A stretch of 64,000 nt of DNA from Chitinophagaceae bacterium (GCA_019638475.1 JAHBTR010000003.1:124001-188000), one strand, 5' to 3'; numbered from the stretch's first letter, positions 35,716-46,632 are shown. The notes: generated by a model not told the origin, from the sequence alone. Program-made: numbers and translations.

Positions 35716-37131
35716 ATGATTATCAAACAACTATATACAGGCTGTTTAAGCGAAGCAGCTTATTTTATTGCCAGCGAAGGGGAAGCAATTATTATAGACC
35801 CACTAAGAGATATTGAAGAATATTTGGATTTAGCCAAAGAAAACAATGCAACTATTAAATACATTTTTGAAACACATTTTCATGCAGATTTTGTAAGTGG
35901 ACATTTAGACCTTGCTAATGCTACAGGTGCAACGATTGTTTATGGACCACAAACTATTACAAAACTCCCTGTATATATAGCCAAAGACAGAGAAAAATTT
36001 TCTGTAGGAAAAATTAGTATAGAAGTACTACACACACCTGGGCATACTTTAGAAAGTAGTTGTTTTTTGTTGAGAGATGAAAACAATAAAGAACATGCAA
36101 TATTTACAGGAGATACTTTATTTGTTGGCGATGTAGGCAGACCAGATTTAGCACAAAAAGGAGAAACCTTAACAATGAACGATTTAGCGGGTATGCTGTA
36201 TGATAGTTTACACAATAAAATAATGCCATTAGCCGATAATATAATTATGTATCCTGCACATGGAGCAGGCAGTAGTTGTGGCAAAAATTTAGGACCAGAA
36301 ACATTCAGCACTATTGGTGAACAAAAGAAAATCAACTATGCTTTACAGCCACAAACAAGAGAAGATTTTATTAAATCTGTAACAGAAGGATTAACAGCAC
36401 CACCTCAATATTTTCCTATTAATGCCAAAATAAATAAAGAAGGCTATGAAAATATAGATGCAATAATAGAAAAAGGGCTACAACCTTTAAGTATAGAAGC
36501 ATTTAAAAAAATTACCTCCAACGATAGTATAATCATTTTAGATACAAGAAATGCCAATCTATTTACACATGGTTTTGTGCCCAATAGTATAAATATTGGT
36601 TTAGAAGGAAGGTTTGCAGAGTGGGCTGGTAGTTTATTACCATTTAATAAAACAATAGTATTGGTTACAGAGCAAGGAAAAGAAAAAGAAAGTGTTATCA
36701 GATTGGCAAGAGTGGGTTTTGAAAAATTTGCAGGTTACTTACAAGATGGTTTTGAAGCATGGAAAAATGCAGGAGAAAAAATTGATATGATAGTTGATGT
36801 TGAAGCAGATGAATTAGCTATGGATATTCCTTTTGATGAAAACTTATTAGTAGTAGATGTAAGAAAAGAAATAGAATATTGCGATGGGCATTTAAAAGTA
36901 GCAATTAATATTCCTCTATCAGAGTTGATAGACCCAGCAAGTATGACCAATTTAGAAGACAATCAGAACATTTATATACACTGTGCTGGTGGTTATAGAA
37001 GTGTTATAGCAGCATCTTTAATCAAAAAACAAGGCATTCATAACATAAGAAATATAGTAGGAGGCTGGAATAAAATAAAAGTACTATCTGATAAACTTGA
37101 AATAGAAAAAAGCGTAGCAACATTGAACTAA
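35716..37131 (+). CDS. Metallo-beta-lactamase-fold hydrolase with two rhodanese domains
   Basis: The protein has 471 residues. The N-terminal MBL domain has THFHADFVSGH (metal ligands about 54-64), HTPGHTLESS, FTGDTLFVGDVGRPDL and YPAHGAGSSCG, as in persulfide dioxygenase/ETHE1-like enzymes. Two rhodanese domains follow. The first (about 260-350) lacks the catalytic cysteine (LVTEQGKEKES at the loop); the second (about 370-465) has it, IHCAGGYRS. A role in persulfide or sulfide handling in the cytoplasm is inferred. TACCTTTAC about 20 bases upstream could be the -7 element. Confidence 0.88.
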   Translation: MIIKQLYTGCLSEAAYFIASEGEAIIIDPLRDIEEYLDLAKENNATIKYIFETHFHADFVSGHLDLANATGATIVYGPQTITKLPVYIAKDREKFSVGKISIEVLHTPGHTLESSCFLLRDENNKEHAIFTGDTLFVGDVGRPDLAQKGETLTMNDLAGMLYDSLHNKIMPLADNIIMYPAHGAGSSCGKNLGPETFSTIGEQKKINYALQPQTREDFIKSVTEGLTAPPQYFPINAKINKEGYENIDAIIEKGLQPLSIEAFKKITSNDSIIILDTRNANLFTHGFVPNSINIGLEGRFAEWAGSLLPFNKTIVLVTEQGKEKESVIRLARVGFEKFAGYLQDGFEAWKNAGEKIDMIVDVEADELAMDIPFDENLLVVDVRKEIEYCDGHLKVAINIPLSELIDPASMTNLEDNQNIYIHCAGGYRSVIAASLIKKQGIHNIRNIVGGWNKIKVLSDKLEIEKSVATLN

Positions 37132-37201
37132 GAAAAGTATTTTACATAGTAAACACAGAGAATCCTATATTTATGGTGTTTAATTCATACATCAAATTAT
37201 T

Positions 37202-37441
37202 ATGGAACCTGATATAATCATTTTTTTTAAAAGAATCATTAAAGGTGCTTTTACTGTTTTTGTATGGATGACAATTAATGTTACAGCAGGTATAAAATTT
37301 GGTTATGCATTTTGGGACAAATCTTTCACTATTGCTAACCTGCTATTTTATATTTGGTTTTTAATAAGTTGCATTATATTATTCTTAATATTAAAACGGT
37401 TATGGCAAAAACCAATATCTGCTAAAAAAATGCAGCAATAA
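37202..37441 (+). CDS. Small two-helix membrane protein of unknown function
   Basis: The protein has 79 residues. Two hydrophobic segments (about 12-34 and 43-65) lie between short charged ends; the last 14 residues are basic. No family is recognised. It lies 70 bases behind the MBL/rhodanese gene on the same strand and may be co-transcribed; rhodanese-type genes in Bacteroidota are often followed by small membrane proteins, so a linked role is possible. Confidence 0.55.
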   Translation: MEPDIIIFFKRIIKGAFTVFVWMTINVTAGIKFGYAFWDKSFTIANLLFYIWFLISCIILFLILKRLWQKPISAKKMQQ

Positions 37442-37479
37442 TAGAATAAACCCACTTATGGCTATTTATAAAAAATAGT

Positions 37480-37510
37480 TTTGTCATTCTCATGCAAAGC
37501 CTTACTTTTG
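37480..37510 (+). promoter_or_regulatory. Perfect Bacteroidota promoter of rpoB
   Basis: TTTG (37480-37483), 19 bases, TACTTTTG (37503-37510). About 145 bases separate it from the rpoB ATG, leaving a leader of roughly 140 bases, long enough for control. It shows that rpoB is transcribed from its own promoter here. Confidence 0.65.
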
Positions 37511-37655
37511 CAATCCTTTTCAAGTTCGGTAAGGTGTATAAGACAATTATGTATATGGCGCCAAAATAACATAACTGCCTGTAAATCAAATTAAAAGAAA
37601 GCAAAAAAACTTTCTGCCGAATAATTATTGCAATAAACCGGTTTTACAAATTATT

Positions 37656-40600
37656 ATGTCAACAACTACTTTGAAACAAAGGATTAATTTTGGTAAAACA
37701 AAACATCTTGCCGAAACTCCTGACCTTTTAGACATTCAATTAGAGTCTTTTAAAGAATTTTTTCAGTTAGAAACAACTCCAGACAAACGTAATGTTGAAG
37801 GGCTTTTTCGTGTATTTAAGGATAATTTTCCTATTACAGATACACGCAATATTTTCGTTTTAGAATTTTTAGACTACTTTATTGACCCCCCACGCTATTC
37901 TATAGATGAATGTATGGAACGTGGTTTAACTTATGCCGTTCCTTTAAAAGCCAAACTACGTCTAAGTTGTAACGATGAAGAACATGTGGATTTTCAAACC
38001 ATTGTTCAAGATGTATTTTTAGGAAACATACCTTATATGACACCAAGAGGCACATTTGTAATTAATGGTGCAGAACGTGTTGTAGTATCTCAACTACATC
38101 GTTCACCAGGTGTATTTTTTGGTCAATCTGTTCACCCTAATGGCACTAAAATTTACTCTGCAAGAGTAATTCCATTTAAAGGTGCATGGATGGAATTTGC
38201 TACAGATATTAATAATGTAATGTATGCTTACATAGACCGTAAAAAGAAATTTCCTGTAACTACTTTATTGCGTTCTATTGGTTACGAAACAGATAAAGAT
38301 ATTTTGGAACTATTTGGCATGGCAGATGAAGTAATAGTAAGCAAAAAAGAATTATCTAAACATATTGGCAAAAAATTAGCTGCTCGTGTATTGCGTAATT
38401 GGGTAGAAGATTTTGTAGATGATGATACAGGCGAAGTAATGAGCATTGAACGTAATGAAATAGTAATGGAACGTGATACCATTTTAGATGAAGAAGGTAT
38501 TAACACCATTATAGAAATGGAAGTAAAAAGTGTATTTATTCAAAAAGATAATATAGGTGGCGATTATGCTATTATATACAATACACTTAATAAAGATACT
38601 TCTAATAGTGAGTTAGAAGCAGTACAACATATTTATCGTCAGTTGCGTGGTGCCGATGCTCCTGATAATGAAACTGCACGTGGCATTATTGACAAATTAT
38701 TCTTCTCTGATAAACGTTATGATTTAGGAGAAGTTGGTCGTTATAAAATCAATAGAAAACTTAGTTTAGAATATCCTTTAACCAAAAAGGTTTTAACTAA
38801 ACAAGACATTATAGAAATTATTAAATACTTAGTAAGACTAACCAACCAAAAAGCAGAAATTGATGATATAGACCATTTAAGCAATCGCCGTGTTCGTACA
38901 GTTGGAGAACAGTTGTATGCACAATTTGGTGTAGGTTTAGCACGTATGGCTCGTACCATTCGTGAACGTATGAATGTAAGAGATAATGAAGTATTTACCC
39001 CTGTAGATTTAATTAATGCAAGAACATTATCTTCTGTTATCAATTCATTCTTTGGTACATCACAATTATCTCAATTCTTAGACCAAACAAATCCTTTATC
39101 AGAAATTACGCACAAACGCCGTATTTCAGCTTTAGGACCTGGTGGTTTAAGCAGAGAAAGAGCAGGTTTTGAAGTAAGAGATGTACACTATTCTCACTAT
39201 GGTCGTTTGTGTACTATTGAAACACCAGAAGGACCAAACATTGGTTTGATTTCTACTTTATGCGTTCATGCCAGCATAAATGATATGGGTTTTATAGAAA
39301 CTCCTTATCGTAAAGTGGTAAATGGAAAGGTAAATATGAAAGAACTTACCTTTTTAAGTGCAGAAGAAGAAGATTTGGCAAAAATTGCACAAAGCAATAC
39401 CCCATTAGATGATAATGGAAACCTTGTAGAAGATAAAGTTGTTAGTAGAGAAACAGGTGATTTTCCTATATTAGATAAAGCAGATGTTGAATATATAGAT
39501 GTAGCCCCTAACCAAATTGTTGGATTAAGTGCTTCATTAATTCCTTTCTTAGAACATGATGATGCCAACCGTGCATTAATGGGTTCTAACATGCAACGCC
39601 AAGCTGTGCCATTAATTCGTCCTGAAGCCCCTATTGTTGGTACAGGATTAGAAGGCAAAGCTGCCCGTGATGCAAGAATTCAAATTCATGCAGACGGTAA
39701 TGGTATTGTAGAATTTGTAGATGCCAAAGAAATTCATGTTCGTTATGATAGAAATGAAGGAGACCGTTTAATTAGCTTTGAAGATGATTTAAAAGTATAT
39801 AAGCTAACCAAATTTATTAAAACCAATCAGGCTACTTGCATTAACTTAAAACCTGCTGTTAAAAAAGGTCAAAAAGTTAGCAAAGGAGATTTCTTAACTG
39901 AAGGCTATGCTACCAAAGATGGAGAATTGGCATTAGGAAGAAATTTACAAGTAGCATTTATGCCTTGGAAAGGTTACAACTTTGAAGATGCCATTGTAAT
40001 AAATGAAAGAGTAGTGCGTGAAGATTGGTTTACTTCTATACATATTGAAGAATATGAATTAGAAGTACGTGATACAAAATTGGGAGAAGAAGAATTAACA
40101 CCAGATATTCCTAATGTTAGCGAAGAAGCTACAAAAGATTTAGATGAAAATGGAATTATTCGTATTGGTGCTACTATTAAAGAAGGAGATATTTTAATTG
40201 GTAAAATAACACCTAAAGGAGAAAGTGACCCAACACCAGAAGAAAAATTATTGCGTGCCATATTTGGCGATAAAGCAGGTGATGCAAAAGATGCCTCATT
40301 AAAAGCACCTAATGGAACAGAAGGCGTTGTAATAGATAAAAAATTATTTCAACGAGCTAAGAAAGATAAAAATGCTAAGGTTCGTGAAAAAGCATTATTA
40401 GACAAAGTAGAAAAAGTACATCAGGATAATGAAGATGAACTAAAAGAGCAATTATTAAGTAAATTACAAATTCTATTAAAAGACAAAGCCTCACAAGGCG
40501 TTACAAATAGTTTTGGTGAAGTATTGATAGCAAAAAGCTCTAAGTTTAATCAGAAAAATTTAGCTGCAATAGAATATGCTACTGTCAATCCTTTAGGATG

Positions 40601-41459
40601 GACAGGAGATGCGAAAACTGATGATGCCATTAATACTTTACTACACAATTATAGCATTAAATATAACGAAGAACTTGGACGTTATAAACGTGAAAAATTC
40701 AATATTTCAATAGGAGATGAGTTACCTGCTGGTGTATTGAAATTAGCCAAAGTTTATTTAGCCGTAAAACGTAAATTAAAGGTTGGAGATAAAATGGCTG
40801 GTCGTCATGGAAATAAAGGTATTGTAGCCAAAATAGTACGTGCCGAAGATATGCCATTTATGGAAGATGGAACACCTGTAGATATTGTATTAAACCCATT
40901 AGGCGTACCTTCTCGTATGAATATTGGTCAGATTTATGAAACAATATTAGGATGGAGTGCAAAAAAATTAGGCGTACGTTTTGCTACACCAATTTTTGAT
41001 GGGGCATTACCTTCAGAAATTGAAGATTATTGTCATAAAGCATCAATACCACTTAATGGTCATACCTATTTATATGATGGAGAAACAGGCGACCGTTTTC
41101 ACCAAAAAGCTACTGTAGGCGTAATTTATATGATTAAATTACACCACATGGTTGATGATAAAATGCATGCTCGTTCAATTGGTCCATATAGTTTAATTAC
41201 ACAACAACCTTTGGGCGGTAAAGCACAATTTGGCGGTCAGCGTTTTGGAGAAATGGAAGTTTGGGCATTAGAAGCTTATGGAGCTTCAAATATTTTGCAA
41301 GAATTATTAACTATAAAATCTGATGATATTATAGGTCGTGCTAAAACGTATGAAGCAATTACAAAAGGAGATAATATACCTAAAGCTGGAGTGCCAGAAT
41401 CATTTAATGTATTGGTACATGAATTAAGAGGCTTAGGATTGGATTTGAATTTTGAGTAA
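37656..41459 (+). CDS. rpoB: DNA-directed RNA polymerase beta subunit
   Basis: The protein has 1267 residues, full length for Bacteroidota. Hallmarks include the rifampicin-pocket segment [32 protein letters not shown], the KPGQ-like [29 protein letters not shown] and the C-terminal [20 protein letters not shown]. Residues that matter in the pocket (Q, D, H, R, S) are present; at the place of E. coli P564 there is threonine ([11 protein letters not shown]). The gene is unusual in context: no rplL before it and no rpoC after it; instead it has its own promoter and a strong terminator. Confidence 0.98.
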   Translation: MSTTTLKQRINFGKTKHLAETPDLLDIQLESFKEFFQLETTPDKRNVEGLFRVFKDNFPITDTRNIFVLEFLDYFIDPPRYSIDECMERGLTYAVPLKAKLRLSCNDEEHVDFQTIVQDVFLGNIPYMTPRGTFVINGAERVVVSQLHRSPGVFFGQSVHPNGTKIYSARVIPFKGAWMEFATDINNVMYAYIDRKKKFPVTTLLRSIGYETDKDILELFGMADEVIVSKKELSKHIGKKLAARVLRNWVEDFVDDDTGEVMSIERNEIVMERDTILDEEGINTIIEMEVKSVFIQKDNIGGDYAIIYNTLNKDTSNSELEAVQHIYRQLRGADAPDNETARGIIDKLFFSDKRYDLGEVGRYKINRKLSLEYPLTKKVLTKQDIIEIIKYLVRLTNQKAEIDDIDHLSNRRVRTVGEQLYAQFGVGLARMARTIRERMNVRDNEVFTPVDLINARTLSSVINSFFGTSQLSQFLDQTNPLSEITHKRRISALGPGGLSRERAGFEVRDVHYSHYGRLCTIETPEGPNIGLISTLCVHASINDMGFIETPYRKVVNGKVNMKELTFLSAEEEDLAKIAQSNTPLDDNGNLVEDKVVSRETGDFPILDKADVEYIDVAPNQIVGLSASLIPFLEHDDANRALMGSNMQRQAVPLIRPEAPIVGTGLEGKAARDARIQIHADGNGIVEFVDAKEIHVRYDRNEGDRLISFEDDLKVYKLTKFIKTNQATCINLKPAVKKGQKVSKGDFLTEGYATKDGELALGRNLQVAFMPWKGYNFEDAIVINERVVREDWFTSIHIEEYELEVRDTKLGEEELTPDIPNVSEEATKDLDENGIIRIGATIKEGDILIGKITPKGESDPTPEEKLLRAIFGDKAGDAKDASLKAPNGTEGVVIDKKLFQRAKKDKNAKVREKALLDKVEKVHQDNEDELKEQLLSKLQILLKDKASQGVTNSFGEVLIAKSSKFNQKNLAAIEYATVNPLGWTGDAKTDDAINTLLHNYSIKYNEELGRYKREKFNISIGDELPAGVLKLAKVYLAVKRKLKVGDKMAGRHGNKGIVAKIVRAEDMPFMEDGTPVDIVLNPLGVPSRMNIGQIYETILGWSAKKLGVRFATPIFDGALPSEIEDYCHKASIPLNGHTYLYDGETGDRFHQKATVGVIYMIKLHHMVDDKMHARSIGPYSLITQQPLGGKAQFGGQRFGEMEVWALEAYGASNILQELLTIKSDDIIGRAKTYEAITKGDNIPKAGVPESFNVLVHELRGLGLDLNFE

Positions 41460-41484
41460 AATAATTCAAATAATTTTTAAAAGA

Positions 41485-41517
41485 ATGGGGGCAATTTCAA
41501 TTTGAAATTGCCCCCAT
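41485..41517. terminator. Strong bidirectional terminator after rpoB
   Basis: ATGGGGGCAATTTCAA pairs perfectly with TTGAAATTGCCCCCAT around a single T, followed by a T-rich stretch. It lies between the stops of rpoB and of the convergent protease gene and may serve both. Confidence 0.9.
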
Positions 41518-41546
41518 TTCTATTTCTTCCATAAAACTTTACAAGC

Positions 41547-44093
41547 CTATTTAGGTTGTAATGCCAACTTAATTCTTTCTACCATATCTTGATAATGGTA
41601 TTTAGTTAATTTGTCTGTTGTAACAGGAATAGCTGCTTGAATTTCAGTTTGTAAAGCTTTTAGTTGTCCACGAGCATAAGATACAATATCTGTATTTGTA
41701 ATATCTACACCTACAGTAAAACTCATACCAGAAACATTAATTGTTTGAGGTTTATAGGTTAATAAAGAAATTAATTTTTCAACGTGGGCTTTCTGTAAAT
41801 TTCTTTTATAAACATCTGCTGTTTTTCTTTGAGCCATTTCACTCCAAATGCCTTTTTTAGCATCGTCCATTAAATCATTAAACAAATAAACATTTGTATT
41901 TCCAAAACGATTAGCAGATGCTATCATTCTATTTAACCTTGAAGGGTCTAACATAGAATTTAATGCCCCAACTTGAAGGTTTTGTATTCTTTCGGCAGAG
42001 GTAGGATTTTGAATTTTATTTAAAATGCCTTTATCTAATAACCAATTAGGAGTTGTAAATACTTGTGTATTTAAGAAATTAAATGCTTCTTTTTGCATTG
42101 CTTTAGGCACAAATTCAAAAATATCTCCTGCTTGGCTGCTACTTTTAAATGTTTCATATATACCACCAATATTTCTCATTACATGCCCAATATATCTGTT
42201 GTATTGACCAACTAATTGGTTATAAATTTCTCTAAGATTGGTATAACCTTCTTCTCCTTCTTCTTTTGTCCATTCTGGTAAATTGACAATTATTCTTTTT
42301 AAGTTTTTAATGCCGTATTCACTTGCTTTCATTGCATTATCTCCAAGGTCTTCAGCTTGAGTATGAGGGTTTACACTATTACCCAATTCATAAGTACCAA
42401 ACCAACGGCGAGGATTTTCTGCTAAAGATTTTGTAATCAATTTATCGCTATTGATTTTTTGTTCATCTTCCGTTTCGCCAGCTATATAACCATAACCCCA
42501 TTGTATAGCCCAAATATCATAATCGCCAATACGAGGAAATAATCCTTTTTCAGAAATATTATCTTCTGGCTGAGCAACATAATTAAAACGTGCATAATCC
42601 ATAATAGAAGCAGTATGTCCATTAGCTTCTACCCATGCTTTATCTCTTAATTTTTCTACAGGAGTTCTGCTACTGCTACCCATATTGTGTAATAAACCTA
42701 AAGTGTGTCCTACTTCATGAGATGATACAAAACGAATTAATTCTCCCATTAAATCATCATCAAATTTCATTTTTCTTGCACGGGGGTTTACTGCTGCAGT
42801 TTGAATCATATACCAATCATGTACTAATTTCATAACATTATGATACCAACCAATATGGCTTTCTAATATTTCGCCACTGCGTGGGTCATGTACATTTGGA
42901 CCATAAGCATTTTCAATATCAGAAGCAAAATACCTAATTACTGAAAAACGAGCATCTTCAAGACTCATAGTAGAATCGTCTTTAGGCCATTCTTTTGCAG
43001 AAATAGCATTTTTAAATCCTGCTTTTTCAAAGGCTTTTTGCCAATCATTTACACCTGCTATTAAATAAGGTACCCATTTTGGAGGTGTTGCAGGGTCAAT
43101 ATAATATACAATAGGTTTAGTCGGTTCTACCAATTCGCCACGTTTCCATTTTTCTACATCTTCTGGTTTTGGCTCTAATCTCCATCTAACTACAAAGGTT
43201 TTGTCTTCAACCCTTTGTTGGTCATCGCTATACACTACAAAATTATCTGGAAAATAACCTACTCTTTTATCCCAAGCTCTTTTTGCCATTGGTTTTTCAG
43301 GAAGCAATATCATTGATGTATTCATTTCTATTGTTACTGCACCTGCATCATTAGCAGCAGGAAAACTTCTTGAAGAAGTTGCTCCTGGCATTCCTGATGT
43401 TGGAGATGAAACGTATGTTTTTACTGTTCTTATTTCTGTATTAATAGGAAATGTATTGATAGTTTGTATATAGCTTCTATCGGGAGAAAGCATTGATAAA
43501 CTTAAAGCTCTTTTTCTACTGGGTCTTATGCTTACTATTTGATTATCTCCTTTAAAAAAATCTGTTACATCAATAACACTGCTTGCACTATCTTTTCCAA
43601 ATGCTTTAATACTAAATGCTGCTGCTATGGCATTTAGATAAGAATTATTTACTGCTGTGTATATTTTTTGTGTACTATCTGCAACACTTATTAAAGTTAC
43701 GGTTCTAATGAAAATATTATCATTAGGACCTTTTTCAAATATCAATGTTTGTTGATTGGCAATTTCGCCACCATACATACCTACACCCCCAGGCACTTTA
43801 CTAAACCTTGTTACACACATTATCTCTTTATTCAGAAGGCTGTTAGGTATTTCAAAATAATATTTATCATCTACCTCATGAACAGTAAATAATCCTGCTT
43901 TACTCACAGCATTCTCTGTAATAACCTCTTTATAAGGTTTTGGACCAGTTTTTGGTTTTGCTGGTGCTTGAGGTGGTTTTGGTTTAGATACTGCTACTGG
44001 AGTAGTATCTTTTACTGGCTCTGATTTTCGTTTTTGAGCCATAGAATAATTAGCAGCAAATACTATTACTGCAATAAAGAAAATTCTTTTCAT
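41547..44093 (-). CDS. Zinc-dependent metalloprotease of the metzincin type (DUF5117/DUF5118 family)
   Basis: The protein has 848 residues with a signal peptide MKRIFFIAVIVFAANYSMAQ. A proline/lysine-rich linker follows (about 30-60). The catalytic motif SHEVGHTLGLLHNMGSS (about 455-470) has the three zinc histidines of HExxHxxGxxH, and SIMDYARFNYV is the methionine turn. The large N-terminal part matches the pattern of Bacteroidota proteins with DUF5118 and DUF5117. It is probably periplasmic or exported; the substrate is unknown. It is a single gene convergent with rpoB. Confidence 0.88.
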   Translation of the reverse strand: MKRIFFIAVIVFAANYSMAQKRKSEPVKDTTPVAVSKPKPPQAPAKPKTGPKPYKEVITENAVSKAGLFTVHEVDDKYYFEIPNSLLNKEIMCVTRFSKVPGGVGMYGGEIANQQTLIFEKGPNDNIFIRTVTLISVADSTQKIYTAVNNSYLNAIAAAFSIKAFGKDSASSVIDVTDFFKGDNQIVSIRPSRKRALSLSMLSPDRSYIQTINTFPINTEIRTVKTYVSSPTSGMPGATSSRSFPAANDAGAVTIEMNTSMILLPEKPMAKRAWDKRVGYFPDNFVVYSDDQQRVEDKTFVVRWRLEPKPEDVEKWKRGELVEPTKPIVYYIDPATPPKWVPYLIAGVNDWQKAFEKAGFKNAISAKEWPKDDSTMSLEDARFSVIRYFASDIENAYGPNVHDPRSGEILESHIGWYHNVMKLVHDWYMIQTAAVNPRARKMKFDDDLMGELIRFVSSHEVGHTLGLLHNMGSSSRTPVEKLRDKAWVEANGHTASIMDYARFNYVAQPEDNISEKGLFPRIGDYDIWAIQWGYGYIAGETEDEQKINSDKLITKSLAENPRRWFGTYELGNSVNPHTQAEDLGDNAMKASEYGIKNLKRIIVNLPEWTKEEGEEGYTNLREIYNQLVGQYNRYIGHVMRNIGGIYETFKSSSQAGDIFEFVPKAMQKEAFNFLNTQVFTTPNWLLDKGILNKIQNPTSAERIQNLQVGALNSMLDPSRLNRMIASANRFGNTNVYLFNDLMDDAKKGIWSEMAQRKTADVYKRNLQKAHVEKLISLLTYKPQTINVSGMSFTVGVDITNTDIVSYARGQLKALQTEIQAAIPVTTDKLTKYHYQDMVERIKLALQPK

Positions 44094-44397
44094 AAATTAA
44101 AAGTTGATTTTAAGAATGTGCTAATATATGAAAGCTATCATTTGTAAACATAAATTGTTTATGTATATTACATCAACGGTTAAATTTCCCTTATATAAGG
44201 GCTATCTTATTCACCTTTTAGAAAGGAGAAATAAAAAATATTTAACTATATTTATATATAAGTAATCAAAAAAACCTAATTTGGGCAACTTATTAAGCGT
44301 TCTAAAAATAAAATTTGTTTATTTCATTTTTTTTTTCATTAGAATTGCGAAATAATTTTTAAACAAAGTATTTTTAAAATCAAAAATTAATTGAATT
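44094..44397. other. Divergent intergenic region before the exbB operon
   Basis: 304 bases without a gene. It holds a short inverted pair tttcccttatataagggcta (about 44187) and CCTTTTAGAAAGG (44215-44227), both weak hairpins, and very AT-rich DNA up to the exbB start. Promoters for both neighbours must lie here, but no consensus TTTG/TAnnTTTG pair could be fixed. Confidence 0.35.
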
Positions 44398-45270
44398 ATG
44401 GCTGACGTTAAACCAACAACTGCAACAGCAGTAAAAGCAAACGCAAATGTTCAATCTAAAAAAAGCAGCAATGCCATTTCATGGATTGCCCCTGTAGTAT
44501 GTATTCTATTAGGTTATATTATTTGGAGATTTATTTTTGGCTCTCCAGATAATTTTGAAAAACCAGACTTAAATAGTTGGTTTTGGCCCAATCACCACCA
44601 ATTAAAACCCAATGTAGGCTTAGCAAAAATGTATGAAGGTGGTATCATAGTACCTATTCTTATTGGTTCATTTTTTATTGTTGTTACTTTCTCAATAGAA
44701 AGATTTTTAACCATAAAAAAAGCAATGGGAGCTGGTAATATCAATGAATTTTTACGCAAAATTCAATTTCATTTAGCCAATAAAGAAGTTGATAAAGCAT
44801 TGGCAGAATGTGATAAACAAAAAGGAAGCGTAGGTAATGTAATGAAATCTGGATTACGCACCTATAAAGAAATGATTACAAATTCAGAACTTGCTACAGA
44901 ACAGAAAGTTTTGAATATTCAAAAATCAATAGAAGAATCAACTGCTTTAGAGTTGCCAATGTTAGAGAAAAATTTAGTTTTCTTATCAACCCTTTCTTCT
45001 TTAGCAACTTTATTAGGGTTATTAGGTACTGTATTAGGTATGATTAAAGCATTCTCTGCCTTAGGGGAAGATAGTGGTGGTGCTAATGCTGCTGCACAAC
45101 TTTCAATAGGTATATCTGAAGCCCTTTTTAATACAGCTTTAGGTATTGGAACTTCGGCAGTAGCAATTATTATGTATAATGTATTTACTACAAAAATTGA
45201 CTCCTTAACTTTTGGTATTGATGAGTCTGGTTTCACACTAACCCAAAGTTTTGCATCCTTATACAAATAA
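44398..45270 (+). CDS. exbB: MotA/TolQ/ExbB-family proton channel protein
   Basis: The protein has 290 residues. An N-terminal helix (about 27-48), which E. coli ExbB lacks, precedes the three-helix core: GGIIVPILIGSFFIVVTFSI, then LVFLSTLSSLATLLGLLGTV and ALFNTALGIGTSAVAIIMYN. The GLLGTVLGMI and ALGIGT segments are the proton-channel signatures. It is the first gene of exbB-exbD-exbD-tonB, which powers TonB-dependent outer-membrane transport. Confidence 0.93.
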   Translation: MADVKPTTATAVKANANVQSKKSSNAISWIAPVVCILLGYIIWRFIFGSPDNFEKPDLNSWFWPNHHQLKPNVGLAKMYEGGIIVPILIGSFFIVVTFSIERFLTIKKAMGAGNINEFLRKIQFHLANKEVDKALAECDKQKGSVGNVMKSGLRTYKEMITNSELATEQKVLNIQKSIEESTALELPMLEKNLVFLSTLSSLATLLGLLGTVLGMIKAFSALGEDSGGANAAAQLSIGISEALFNTALGIGTSAVAIIMYNVFTTKIDSLTFGIDESGFTLTQSFASLYK

Positions 45271-45333
45271 TTTTTGTGGAAAGATGGAAACTTTGAATCT
45301 CAATTATTGTGAACCAAATTTAAACTTAATAAA

Positions 45334-45966
45334 ATGGCACGTGCTAAGATACCCAGAAAGAGTACAAGTATTGATATGACTGCAATGTGTGATGTAGCAT
45401 TTTTGCTACTTACATTTTTCATTCTTACCACAAAGTTTAAACCTGCTGAAGCTGTTGCAGTTACACCTCCAAACTCTGTTTCAGATAAAGCAGCTCCAGA
45501 GTCTGATATTGTTTTAATAACTATCAACTCTCAGGGAAAAGTATTTCTCTCTATGGATAATGAAGAAGTAAAAGAAAATGTAGTCAATACTTTAAATAAC
45601 GAAAAAGGCTTAAACCTAAATGTAAAAGCATTTCAAAAAGCTCAATTTTTTGGAACATCATTTAGTAAACTACCTGCATTTCTTTCTTTAAATGAAGACC
45701 AAAGAAAAGGAGATGCAATACCTGGTATTCCCTGTAAGGACAGTACTAATAACGAAATGATTGAATGGTTAAGAATTGTAAGAAGTGCTTACATGGGTAA
45801 AAAAATGAACTTGTTGGTCAAAGGGGATAATGCATCTAAATATCCAGCATTTAAAAATGTCATTATAGCCTTTAAAAAGAATGACTTACTAAAGTTTCAA
45901 GTTATTACTAACCCTGAAGCAATACCTGTAGGTAGTGAACTTTACAGACAAGCCAGAGCGAAGTAG
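45334..45966 (+). CDS. exbD: ExbD/TolR-family protein (first copy)
   Basis: The protein has 210 residues. One membrane helix near the N-terminus follows the signature IDMTAMCDVAFLLLTFFILT, in which the aspartate of CDVAFLL is the proton-carrying residue. The periplasmic part (about 50-210) is longer than in E. coli ExbD (141 residues) and carries an insertion around 90-140. It is 63 bases after exbB and 36 before the second exbD. Confidence 0.92.
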   Translation: MARAKIPRKSTSIDMTAMCDVAFLLLTFFILTTKFKPAEAVAVTPPNSVSDKAAPESDIVLITINSQGKVFLSMDNEEVKENVVNTLNNEKGLNLNVKAFQKAQFFGTSFSKLPAFLSLNEDQRKGDAIPGIPCKDSTNNEMIEWLRIVRSAYMGKKMNLLVKGDNASKYPAFKNVIIAFKKNDLLKFQVITNPEAIPVGSELYRQARAK

Positions 45967-46002
45967 TAAAATAAATTTTTATAACAGTAAAATAAAATAA
46001 TT

Positions 46003-46563
46003 ATGGCAGAATTAGATACCTCGTCAGGTGGTGGTCATAAGAAAAAAGGTCCTGGTGTCAAAAAAAGTAAGAAAATGTCAACCAGAGTTGATTTAACTCC
46101 AATGGTGGATTTAGGTTTTTTGCTACTTACCTTTTTTATATTTACTACAACCATGAGTTTACCTACTTCTATGAATCTTTTTTTACCAAAAGATACAGAT
46201 GACCCTGAGCAGCAAAATAAAATTAAAGACAACAGTGCCTTAACTGTGCTATTAGGCAAAGACAATAATGTGTTTTATTATGAAGGAATGTTAGATAATG
46301 CCAATATATCTACAAACTTCAGGTCTTCAAACTTTGGCTCAGGAGAAGATGGTATTAGAACTGTAATTCTTAAAAAGAAAAGAAGTACAGATGAAAAAGA
46401 TTTTATGGTAGTAATAAAACCAACTGATGAATGTACTTACAAAAATGTTGTTGATATTTTAGATGAAATGACTATTAATGTTGTTAAACGCTATGCAATG
46501 GTAGATATAAGTGATGTAGAAGCACAACTTGTAAAAGCTACTGAAGCTGCTGGGGGGCAATAA
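46003..46563 (+). CDS. exbD: ExbD/TolR-family protein (second copy)
   Basis: The protein has 186 residues. The N-terminus is glycine- and lysine-rich (SSGGGHKKKGPGVKKSKK), then VDLTPMVDLGFLLLTFFIFT gives the helix with its conserved aspartate. The periplasmic part differs clearly from the first copy, so the two probably form a hetero-pair in the ExbB channel, as in other Bacteroidota. It is followed after 69 bases by tonB. Confidence 0.92.
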   Translation: MAELDTSSGGGHKKKGPGVKKSKKMSTRVDLTPMVDLGFLLLTFFIFTTTMSLPTSMNLFLPKDTDDPEQQNKIKDNSALTVLLGKDNNVFYYEGMLDNANISTNFRSSNFGSGEDGIRTVILKKKRSTDEKDFMVVIKPTDECTYKNVVDILDEMTINVVKRYAMVDISDVEAQLVKATEAAGGQ

Positions 46564-46632
46564 CTAATTTTTTTTTGACTTTAATTATGTAATTAATAAT
46601 AGTCCTGCATCTTATTAGAAAATTAATTTATT

